A stretch of 21,082 nt of DNA from an uncultured Spirochaetaceae bacterium. Lineage in GTDB: Bacteria > Spirochaetota > Spirochaetia > Sphaerochaetales > Sphaerochaetaceae. Both the position numbers and the translations under genes were made by a program. The notes under the pieces are model-generated. The model had not been told where the DNA came from. It saw only the letters and a list, made by a program, of their open reading frames with translations, and made no database searches. Positions 15,048 through 21,082 of the stretch are shown piece by piece (positions within the stretch are counted from its first letter, which is position 1; every line of letters begins with the position of its first letter). Where the stretch lies: the NCBI GenBank assembly GCA_947630635.1, contig CANRIJ010000012.1, forward strand, positions 1 to 21,082, given 5' to 3'.

Positions 15048-16412
15048 TTAGATTTTGTTAGTCTTCCTTCTCTTGGACTTGTATTCCTTGGAAATGTTGT
15101 GCTGACCAAGTTCAGCCTCTAGCTGGCTGACAGTCTCAAGAGCTACTCCGACCATAATAATTAACGATGTGCCACCAAAGAGCATTGCGACCTGGCTCGG
15201 CAAATTGAAAGCAAGCTGCACAAGCGTAGGAATGAGAGCAATGAAGGCAAGGAAGATAGCTCCGGAGAAAGCAACCCTGTTGATGACCTTTCTCAGATAA
15301 TCTTCCAAAACCGATACTGGCTTTCCAGTCTCCTTGGAGTAAACAATGTTGTGTGTTTTCGGGTCCTTCTTGAAGCCGGTTCCAATGCCAGGCACTGTAC
15401 CGCCATTCGATCTGATATTCTCAGCAATCTCATCTGGTCTGAGAACAAGAGATGTGTAGAAGAAAGCAAACGCCAGAATCAAGACTGTGTAGATGATTAG
15501 ATACGGGGCTTTAACAGGATTCAGGAAGTCTGCAATGGCTCGAAGCCAACCAACGTTTGAGTTATAGCCAAGCTGAAGTGGGAAGGAAAGAAGTGTAGAT
15601 GCGAAGATAACTGGGATAACTCCCGATGGGTTGATCTTGATTGGGAAGAATGTATTCTGCCCTCTGTACATCTTGTTTCCAACCTGTCTGTTGGCATAGA
15701 TAACCGTAATCTTTCTCTGTCCCTTCTCTTCGTAGACAACAAGTGCCACAACAAAGAAGAACATGATTACTATTACGACAATTGAAAGAGGATTGATTGT
15801 TCTGTTGATAATGCCGCTGACAACAGTAATAACTCCATTTGGAATCCTTGCTACTATACCAGCAAAAATCAATAAGGAGATACCATTTCCGATACCATAT
15901 TGGGTTATCTTCTCTCCAAACCAAACCTCAAGCATTGATCCAGCAGTAACGCTTATAATCGCTATGGCAATAAACCAGCCAACTGGAATGGATATTGCAT
16001 TCGGGATCTGTCTTGCATAAACAGATGCAGCAAGAGCCTGAATAGCACAAACCAATATGGTACCATATCTTGTATACTGCTGAATCTTCTTTGATCCCTG
16101 CGGATCCTCTGCAAGTCTCTTAAGCGCAGGCACAACAACCATCAAAAGCTGAATTATGATCTGCGTGCTGATGTAAGGCATAACGCCCAACATGAATATT
16201 GAGAAGTTTGCGAAGGCTCCACCGGAAAAGAAGTTCAAATAATCGGTAAAGGCATTAACGTTGCTATCGAAGTAATCCATAACAACGCTTGGATTAATAC
16301 CAGGAATTGGAAGATATGCTCCAATTCTGGTCACAATAAGCAGACCAATTGTGAAGAATATCTTCCTTCTAATGTCCTTTATCCTAAACGATTCAACCAG
16401 TGTATTTGCCAT
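15048..16412 (-). CDS. secY: Protein translocase subunit SecY
   Basis: Channel-forming subunit of the Sec translocon in the inner membrane. The 454 residues show ten hydrophobic segments, the N-terminal RIKDIRRKIFFTIGLLIVTR, and plug-region residues GGAFANFSIFMLGVMPYIST (64-83), the SecY signature 1 area. The signature-2 region is near EKITQYGIGNGISLLIFAGI. A long cytoplasmic loop near 240-265 (EEKGQRKITVIYANRQVG) contacts ribosome and SecA. The C-terminus is basic (KEYKSKRRKTNKI). No adk or map follows. Confidence 0.98.
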   Translation of the reverse strand: MANTLVESFRIKDIRRKIFFTIGLLIVTRIGAYLPIPGINPSVVMDYFDSNVNAFTDYLNFFSGGAFANFSIFMLGVMPYISTQIIIQLLMVVVPALKRLAEDPQGSKKIQQYTRYGTILVCAIQALAASVYARQIPNAISIPVGWFIAIAIISVTAGSMLEVWFGEKITQYGIGNGISLLIFAGIVARIPNGVITVVSGIINRTINPLSIVVIVIMFFFVVALVVYEEKGQRKITVIYANRQVGNKMYRGQNTFFPIKINPSGVIPVIFASTLLSFPLQLGYNSNVGWLRAIADFLNPVKAPYLIIYTVLILAFAFFYTSLVLRPDEIAENIRSNGGTVPGIGTGFKKDPKTHNIVYSKETGKPVSVLEDYLRKVINRVAFSGAIFLAFIALIPTLVQLAFNLPSQVAMLFGGTSLIIMVGVALETVSQLEAELGQHNISKEYKSKRRKTNKI

Positions 16413-16421
16413 AGTTTTCCT

Positions 16422-16859
16422 TTAGTCTTCCTTAACGCTCCCCCCAGCGTTCTCGATAGCAGCCTTGGCAGAAGCGGAGAGTGCTAATCCCTCAACCTGG
16501 ACCTTTTTCTTGATCTCGCCATTAGCGAGTATCTTGGCCTTGGTCTTCTTGCCCTTGATTATTCCCCTTTCTCTGAGGCTCTCATCAGAGACAACCTCTC
16601 CATCCTCATAGAAATCATCGATAATGGATAGGGAAACAGGCTGATACTCAACCTTGAATGGATAGTTGGAGAAACCTCTTCTGGCTACTCTTCTGTACAG
16701 AGGCATCTGTCCTCCCTCGAAGCCCGGTCTTACTCCACCACCAGAGCGGCTATTCTGACCATTGTTTCCTCTTCCGCAGGTTCTGCCTTTAGATGAGGAG
16801 CCTCTGCCGACTCTTGTTTTGCTCTTGGTTGATCCAACGGGTTTGACAATCTGTGCCAT
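16422..16859 (-). CDS. rplO: 50S ribosomal protein L15
   Basis: A 145-residue early-assembly protein of the large subunit. The Gly/Arg-rich N-terminus TRVGRGSSSKGRTCGRGNNG contacts rRNA and precedes the core GGQMPLYRRVARRGFSN. The C-terminal KVQVEGLALSASAKAAIENA matches the family signature area. I choose ATG 16859 because AGGAGG stands six bases before it. The longer frame from 16874 would overlap rpmD and add only MRRYR. The ribosome-binding site overlaps the last codons of rpmD. Confidence 0.97.
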   Translation of the reverse strand: MAQIVKPVGSTKSKTRVGRGSSSKGRTCGRGNNGQNSRSGGGVRPGFEGGQMPLYRRVARRGFSNYPFKVEYQPVSLSIIDDFYEDGEVVSDESLRERGIIKGKKTKAKILANGEIKKKVQVEGLALSASAKAAIENAGGSVKED

Positions 16860-16860
16860 T

Positions 16861-17040
16861 CTATACCTCCTCAACCTTTACGAGGTGATGAATAACATTG
16901 ATCATACCCCTGAAAACTGGGTTGTCTTCCTTGACAACGTAACTGTTGATTCTCTTTAAACCCAAAGCCTTGACCGTCTTCCTCTGATTTGGGAGAGTTC
17001 CGGCAACGCTTCTGATAAGTGTGATTTTAACCTGTGCCAT
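16861..17040 (-). CDS. rpmD: 50S ribosomal protein L30
   Basis: A 59-residue protein starting MAQVKITLIRSVAGTLPNQR and continuing KTVKALGLKRINSYV; the family shows a KTLRALGLK-like core here. The end is MINVIHHLVKVEEV. It lies directly between rpsE and rplO; its TAG ends one base before the rplO ATG. The length is typical (about 59-60). Confidence 0.96.
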   Translation of the reverse strand: MAQVKITLIRSVAGTLPNQRKTVKALGLKRINSYVVKEDNPVFRGMINVIHHLVKVEEV

Positions 17041-17041
17041 A

Positions 17042-17548
17042 TTAGTTCCACATATCCTTTAGGGACTTGCCTCTTGAGTGAGCGACCTTCTTTGCATCAA
17101 ACATATGCTCAAATGCATCAAAAGTTGCCTTTACGGTGTTGATTCCGTTTCTAGATCCAAGCGACTTAGAGAGTACGTCCTTAATACCGGCTGCATCACA
17201 GACTAGTCTGACTGCTCCACCTGCGATAACTCCTGTGCCAGGAACAGCAGGCTTCAGAAGAACCTGGGCGCTCTTGTAATTGCCGATTATATCGTGGGGA
17301 ATTGTTGTTCCCTTGAGAGGAACCTCCATTGTGCTCTTCTTTGCCTTCTCAGTAGCCTTTCGAATTGCATCGGTTACATCGTTGGCCTTTCCAAAGCCAT
17401 AGCCTACTCTGCCATTTCTGTCTCCAACGACGACCATTGCGGAGAATGAGAATCTTCTTCCGCCTTTTACGACCTTGGCAACACGATTGAGCTTGACTAG
17501 CTTTTCTGTGAATTCGTCTTTAACTTCTTTTTCTCTGGCTTTTTCCAT
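17042..17548 (-). CDS. rpsE: 30S ribosomal protein S5
   Basis: The 168-residue S5 protein of the small-subunit decoding region. It keeps the spectinomycin-region loop VVKGGRRFSFSAMVVVGDRN (about 24-43), then GRVGYGFGKANDVTDAIRKA and the C-terminal domain with LLKPAVPGTGVIAGGAVRLV. The intact loop residues look wild type for the drug contact, as far as reading allows. It sits between rplR and rpmD with a one-base gap to rpmD. Confidence 0.97.
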   Translation of the reverse strand: MEKAREKEVKDEFTEKLVKLNRVAKVVKGGRRFSFSAMVVVGDRNGRVGYGFGKANDVTDAIRKATEKAKKSTMEVPLKGTTIPHDIIGNYKSAQVLLKPAVPGTGVIAGGAVRLVCDAAGIKDVLSKSLGSRNGINTVKATFDAFEHMFDAKKVAHSRGKSLKDMWN

Positions 17549-17556
17549 AGCATCCC

Positions 17557-17916
17557 CTAGAACTTAACACCGGCCTTTCTGGCCCCTTCGGCAATGCTCT
17601 TGACTATTCCATGGTACTTATAGCCATTTCTGTCAAAAACTACCATCTCGATGTTCTTATCAAGGCATCTCTTTCCAATTTCCATTCCAAGTTTCTCAGC
17701 ATCCTCAACACAGTTTTTCAGAGCCTTGAGCTCCTCCTCAACTGTACCAGCAGAAGCCAATGTGTGACCTAGCTTATCGTCAACAACCTGGACATACATA
17801 TGCCTATTAGACCTGAAAACAGTCATTCTCGGTCTCAAAGCGGTTCCAGAAACAGTCTTTCTGATATGCTTCTTTCTCTTTAGGCGTCTTCTGATCTTAT
17901 CTACCTGTCTATTCAT
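17557..17916 (-). CDS. rplR: 50S ribosomal protein L18
   Basis: A 119-residue 5S rRNA-binding protein. The basic N-terminus (VDKIRRRLKRKKHIRKTVSG) precedes the core RPRMTVFRSNRHMYVQVVDD, and the C-terminus has VVFDRNGYKYHGIVKSIAEG and ARKAGVKF. Gap to rpsE is eight bases and to rplF eleven. Confidence 0.97.
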   Translation of the reverse strand: MNRQVDKIRRRLKRKKHIRKTVSGTALRPRMTVFRSNRHMYVQVVDDKLGHTLASAGTVEEELKALKNCVEDAEKLGMEIGKRCLDKNIEMVVFDRNGYKYHGIVKSIAEGARKAGVKF

Positions 17917-17927
17917 ATAGCACCGCC

Positions 17928-18476
17928 TTATTTCTTACCGCCGGACTTACCGACTTTTCGTCTGATGACTTCATTCTCATACTTAATGCCCTTTCCCTTA
18001 TAAGGCTCAGGCTTTCTGAGAGATCTGATTTCAGCACTGACCTGACCAACTCTCTGCTTATTGATTCCAGAGACTGTAATCTTTGCAGGTCCATCGGTCT
18101 GGATAGTAATTCCCTCTGGAACGATGTACTCAATTGGATCTGAATAGCCAAGGTTGAGATTGAGAATCTTACCATTCTGTCCCATCTCTGCCTTATAGCC
18201 TACGCCGTTAATCAGAAGGACCTTGCTGAATCCCTGTGTTACACCAATTATCATGTTGTTGATAAGCTGCCTATAAAGACCATGGAATGCCTTTGAAGCC
18301 TTCTCATCATCAAATCTGGTAACTGTTACAACACCAGGTGCTATATCGACTTTTACCTCTGGTCTGACATCCTGCGTCAAAGTTCCCTTTGGTCCCTTAA
18401 CAGTAACGATGCCATCTTCCATCTTTACTTCTACTCCTGCAGGAACAGTAATTGGAAGCTTTCCTATTCTTGACAT
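17928..18476 (-). CDS. rplF: 50S ribosomal protein L6
   Basis: A 182-residue protein near the factor-binding site of the large subunit. Two L6 folds are visible, starting with SRIGKLPITVPAGVEVKMED and a second with VPEGITIQTDGPAKITVSGI. The C-terminal signature RKPEPYKGKGIKYENEVIRR is intact and is followed by the basic KVGKSGGKK. Length fits the family. Confidence 0.98.
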   Translation of the reverse strand: MSRIGKLPITVPAGVEVKMEDGIVTVKGPKGTLTQDVRPEVKVDIAPGVVTVTRFDDEKASKAFHGLYRQLINNMIIGVTQGFSKVLLINGVGYKAEMGQNGKILNLNLGYSDPIEYIVPEGITIQTDGPAKITVSGINKQRVGQVSAEIRSLRKPEPYKGKGIKYENEVIRRKVGKSGGKK

Positions 18477-18486
18477 ATTCTCCCTC

Positions 18487-18885
18487 CTACCATACCGTGC
18501 AGATCAGCTCTCCGCCCACTCTGGCCTCTTTAGCCTTCTTTCCGGTTATGACACCTGTGGATGAAGAGACAACAACGACTCCGATTCCATTGTAAATGGA
18601 TGGGAGATCCTTATATCCACAATAGACTCTTCTGCCTGGAGTAGAGACCCTCTTGATTCCATGAATAACAGGAACCTGATTGTCATCATACTTAAGGAAA
18701 ATCCTTATAAAGGGCAGATCGTCTTTTGTGACTTTCTTGAAATTCTTGATGAATCCCTCGTTCTTAAGAATCTTGATTATCTGAAGCTTAAGATTGGAGG
18801 AAGAAACATCTACTTTCTCATGCTTTGCTGCACTAGCGTTTCTTATTTTAGTGAGCATATCTGCAATTGGATCGCTAACTGACAT
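18487..18885 (-). CDS. rpsH: 30S ribosomal protein S8
   Basis: A 132-residue central-domain protein that binds 16S rRNA helix 21 and, in E. coli, represses the spc operon by binding its mRNA. N-terminal DPIADMLTKIRNASAAKHEK and the C-terminal signature region STGVITGKKAKEARVGGELI are present. Whether the autoregulation exists here cannot be judged, because the usual site is near rplE and I saw no clear structure. Confidence 0.97.
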   Translation of the reverse strand: MSVSDPIADMLTKIRNASAAKHEKVDVSSSNLKLQIIKILKNEGFIKNFKKVTKDDLPFIRIFLKYDDNQVPVIHGIKRVSTPGRRVYCGYKDLPSIYNGIGVVVVSSSTGVITGKKAKEARVGGELICTVW

Positions 18886-18895
18886 TTTCCTTCTC

Positions 18896-19081
18896 CTACC
18901 AGCTTGACTTTGTAACTCCAGGAATCTGACCCTCTGAGGCTAGCTTCCTAAAGCAAATTCTGCACATATCGAAATCGCGCATATACCCACGTGGTCTTCC
19001 GCAAATTCTGCATCGATTATATTTTCTTGTTGAGAACTTAGGCTCTCTCTTGCATTTGATTATCAAAGATTTTTTAGCCAT
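18896..19081 (-). CDS. rpsN: 30S ribosomal protein S14, type Z (zinc-binding)
   Basis: The short 61-residue zinc form of S14. Zinc ligands are C24 and C27 (CRICG) and C40 and C43 (CRIC). The C-terminal FRKLASEGQIPGVTKSSW is the family ending. It lies between rplE and rpsH as is typical. Proteobacterial S14 is about 100 residues and lacks zinc, so this argues against a proteobacterial source. Confidence 0.97.
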   Translation of the reverse strand: MAKKSLIIKCKREPKFSTRKYNRCRICGRPRGYMRDFDMCRICFRKLASEGQIPGVTKSSW

Positions 19082-19093
19082 CTAACTCTCTCC

Positions 19094-19651
19094 TTACTTT
19101 GCAAAAGGCATTCCGAGCTCTTTAAGAAGGGCAAAACCCTGCTCGTCATTCTTCGCAGTTGTAACGATTGCGATATTGAAGCCGCTAATGCGCTCTATCT
19201 TATCGTAATCGATCTCGGGGAAGATTATCTGCTCAGTGATACCAAGAGAATAGTTTCCTCTTCCATCAAAAGCAGTGGCCTTAACACCCTTGAAATCCTT
19301 AACACGAGGAAGAGCAATAGAGATAAGTCTCTCTAAGAAGTACCACATATTGTCTCCTCTGAGAGTGACCATTGCTCCGATTTCCATTCCCTCTCTTACC
19401 TTGAAGTTAGCGATGGACTTCTTAGCCTTGGTCTTTACAACATGCTGTCCTGTTATCTGCTCAAGCTCTTTTACACAAGCATCAAGAAGCTTCTTATTTG
19501 TAATAGCCTCTCCAACACCAGCTGATACCGTAACCTTCTCGATTCTTGGAATCTCCATTGGGGATTTGAATCCAAACTCCTTCTGAAGAGCCGGGCGTAC
19601 GGTATCCATATATTTTCTCTTAAGATTTGGTACGAATTTCTCTTCTGCCAT
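19094..19651 (-). CDS. rplE: 50S ribosomal protein L5
   Basis: A 185-residue 5S rRNA-binding protein contacting P-site tRNA. Motifs include IPRIEKVTVSAGVGEAITNK near 35-54, QHVVKTKAKKSIANFKVREG in the middle and YSLGITEQIIFPEIDYDKI near the C-terminus. The ATG shares one base with the rplX stop (TAATG), which suggests translational coupling. Confidence 0.97.
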   Translation of the reverse strand: MAEEKFVPNLKRKYMDTVRPALQKEFGFKSPMEIPRIEKVTVSAGVGEAITNKKLLDACVKELEQITGQHVVKTKAKKSIANFKVREGMEIGAMVTLRGDNMWYFLERLISIALPRVKDFKGVKATAFDGRGNYSLGITEQIIFPEIDYDKIERISGFNIAIVTTAKNDEQGFALLKELGMPFAK

Positions 19652-19953
19652 TAGAGTACCTCACCTGTCTTCTTTGCGTATCTGACCTTCTTCCCATCAA
19701 CCATCTTGTAGCCGACTCTGGAGGTCTGTCCGCCCTTTACAAGGAGCGCCACGTTAGAGATGTGGATCGGTCCCTCTACTTCGATAATGCCGCCTTTGTC
19801 CTGAGTGGTCTTTTTCTTAACTGCCTTCTTAATCATATTGCAGCCCTGAACATAGACTCTCTCTTTCTTAGGCTCGCACTTTACAATCCTACCGGTCTTG
19901 CCTTTATCCTTGCCGGTAATGATTTTGACTGTGTCGTTCTTCTTCAGTCTCAT
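19651..19953 (-). CDS. rplX: 50S ribosomal protein L24
   Basis: A 100-residue assembly-initiator protein with the KOW motif near the N-terminus, KKNDTVKIITGKDKGKTGRI (4-23). It continues RVYVQGCNMIKKAVKK and GPIHISNVALL, as in the family. It follows rplN after eight bases and overlaps the rplE start by one base. Confidence 0.97.
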   Translation of the reverse strand: MRLKKNDTVKIITGKDKGKTGRIVKCEPKKERVYVQGCNMIKKAVKKKTTQDKGGIIEVEGPIHISNVALLVKGGQTSRVGYKMVDGKKVRYAKKTGEVL

Positions 19954-19961
19954 AGTCTCTC

Positions 19962-20327
19962 CTACAACACTTCCGGAGCGAGTGAGACAATCTTCATAAA
20001 GCCCTCTCTGAGCTCTCTTGCTACTGGCCCGAAGATTCTCTTTCCTCGCGGGTTATTGTTGGCATCAATGATTACGCAAGCGTTATCATCGAACCTGATA
20101 TATGTACCGTCAGGTCGTCGGTATTCCTTCTTTGTTCGGACGATAACTGCCTTAAGCACATCGCCCTTCTTTATAGCTGCATTTGGAAGTGCATCCTTAA
20201 CGGCAACTACGATGATATCGCCAATACCGGCAATATATCTATGGCTTCCGCCAAGAACCTTAATGCACTGGACTCTCTTAGCCCCGCTGTTGTCAGCCAC
20301 ATTCAAATAAGTCTGCATCTGTACCAT
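19962..20327 (-). CDS. rplN: 50S ribosomal protein L14
   Basis: A 121-residue protein at the subunit interface that also contacts the silencing factor RsfS in other bacteria. It starts MVQMQTYLNVADNSGAKRVQ and contains the signature-type stretch ALPNAAIKKGDVLKAVIVRT. It ends GPVARELREGFMKIVSLAPE plus VL. It lies between rpsQ and rplX. Confidence 0.98.
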   Translation of the reverse strand: MVQMQTYLNVADNSGAKRVQCIKVLGGSHRYIAGIGDIIVVAVKDALPNAAIKKGDVLKAVIVRTKKEYRRPDGTYIRFDDNACVIIDANNNPRGKRIFGPVARELREGFMKIVSLAPEVL

Positions 20328-20339
20328 GGCTATTCTCCT

Positions 20340-20591
20340 TTAGCGAGCTCTCTCAACTATTTCCTCAAGCATCCAGCACTTGTCCTTGCTGAGGTGTCTC
20401 CACTCTACGACCCTAACTGTATCCCCGATATGGGCATCGTTATTTGGATCATGAGCCTTTAGTTTCTTAGTCTTAACGACATACTTCTTATAAAGAGGAT
20501 GGAGCGTTCTGTTGGTAACAGCCACGACGATGGTCTTATCCATCTTATCGCTCACAACCTGACCAGTCATTCTTTTTCTATTCTCGTACAT
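20340..20591 (-). CDS. rpsQ: 30S ribosomal protein S17
   Basis: An 83-residue 16S rRNA-binding primary assembly protein. The core is GQVVSDKMDKTIVVAVTNRT, with HPLYKKYVVKTKKLKAHD and the signature GDTVRVVEWRHLSKDKCWML. The ATG at 20591 (MYENRKRM) has AGGGTG upstream. A second ATG at 20570 is possible but less like S17, whose family often has a short basic N-terminus. Gap to rpmC is 11 bases. Confidence 0.97.
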   Translation of the reverse strand: MYENRKRMTGQVVSDKMDKTIVVAVTNRTLHPLYKKYVVKTKKLKAHDPNNDAHIGDTVRVVEWRHLSKDKCWMLEEIVERAR

Positions 20592-20602
20592 ACTCTTTCA
20601 CC

Positions 20603-20818
20603 CTACTTAGAAGAAGCTGCCTTATCGATTCCAAGCTCAATTGCTCTGATTCTTGTATTGATCCTAGCAATATTGTGTCTTGTATTCTTGATCGCCATCT
20701 GGTTCTCAAGAGTTCCAAGCTGCTTCTTGAATCTGAGATCAACAAGCTCTTTGTACAGCTCATCGCGCTTTGCGAGAAGCTCTTTGTAGCTGAGTTCCTT
20801 ATATGACTTAGACTTCAT
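20603..20818 (-). CDS. rpmC: 50S ribosomal protein L29
   Basis: A 71-residue helical protein at the tunnel exit, docking site region for SRP and trigger factor. N-terminal KELSYKELLAKRDELYKELV and the family signature KNTRHNIARINTRIRAIELG are present. The C-terminus has a short extra IDKAASSK. It follows rplP after two bases. Stop is TAG. Confidence 0.95.
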   Translation of the reverse strand: MKSKSYKELSYKELLAKRDELYKELVDLRFKKQLGTLENQMAIKNTRHNIARINTRIRAIELGIDKAASSK

Positions 20819-20820
20819 AT

Positions 20821-21082
20821 CTACTCCTGTTCAACTCTAGAGACAAACTTTGTCTTTATGGGGAGCTTAGAAGCAGCGAGAGAGAAAGCCTCTTTAGCCA
20901 GAGCCTCATCGACTCCGCCCATCTCAAACATGATTGCGCCGGTCTTAACAACTGCGACCCATCCTTCTGGAGCACCCTTTCCGTTTCCCTGTCTTGTCTC
21001 AGCAGGCTTTTTTGTGTAGGGCATATCTGGGAAGATTCTGATCCATATCTTCCCGCCTCTCTTGATGTGACGTGTCATAGCA
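20821..21082 (-). CDS. rplP: 50S ribosomal protein L16, C-terminal part
   Basis: The window edge cuts the gene; the frame stays open to 21082. The 86 or so residues present correspond to the C-terminal two thirds of L16 (usual length about 137-140), a large-subunit protein at the A site. Diagnostic stretches are AMTRHIKRGGKIWIRIFPD, KKPAETRQGNGKGAPEGWV and AASKLPIKTKFVSR. The ATG at 21078 is internal and not the true start. Stop is TAG. Confidence 0.97.
   Translation of the reverse strand, partial: AMTRHIKRGGKIWIRIFPDMPYTKKPAETRQGNGKGAPEGWVAVVKTGAIMFEMGGVDEALAKEAFSLAASKLPIKTKFVSRVEQE

Overview
The window is about 21 kb of a bacterial chromosome with moderate GC. Nearly all of it is coding, and almost all genes lie on the minus strand. 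Its right half is the spc and alpha ribosomal-protein operons, running rplP, rpmC, rpsQ, rplN, rplX, rplE, rpsN, rpsH, rplF, rplR, rpsE, rpmD, rplO, secY, rpmJ, rpsM, rpsK, rpoA, rplQ. No adk, map or infA separates secY from rpmJ. That compact order, a grpE-dnaK pair placed after rplQ, an RNase Y/YmdB pair, PTS enzyme I and a membrane-anchored coiled-coil protein together suggest a spirochaete (Treponema/Sphaerochaeta-like). I infer this from gene order and protein style. I did not make a database match, and the genus is not resolved.

Layout from left to right: dnaK (C-terminus cut by the window edge) and grpE, behind a sigma70-like promoter; then a tight operon read leftward, ptsI > der > HAD phosphatase > coiled-coil membrane protein, with overlapping or nearly abutting genes. 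Next is a 640-base region (8201-8840) that carries the ptsI promoter, an inverted repeat and what looks like a decayed lipoprotein-type gene. A plus-strand GerMN-domain gene follows and converges on ymdB, with a 4-base overlap. ymdB directly abuts rny. A plus-strand orphan gene (207 aa, no recognised family) sits between rny and the ribosomal operon. A strong hairpin/T-tract terminator just before rplQ's downstream neighbour ends the ribosomal operon. The rest is the ribosomal operon up to rplP, which is cut by the right edge.

Most of the window is housekeeping: translation, protein export, protein folding, ribosome assembly (Der) and RNA turnover (RNase Y). The less ordinary signals lie in the gaps. 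First, three genes without a Shine-Dalgarno (ptsI, the GerMN gene and the orphan) each have a TAAAAT/TAAACT box exactly six bases before the ATG, as expected for leaderless transcripts. Second, there is a single-frame gene relic with one frameshift and five internal stops. Third, an inverted repeat overlaps the ptsI promoter. I saw no CRISPR array, insertion sequence, tRNA, rRNA or defence-type system.
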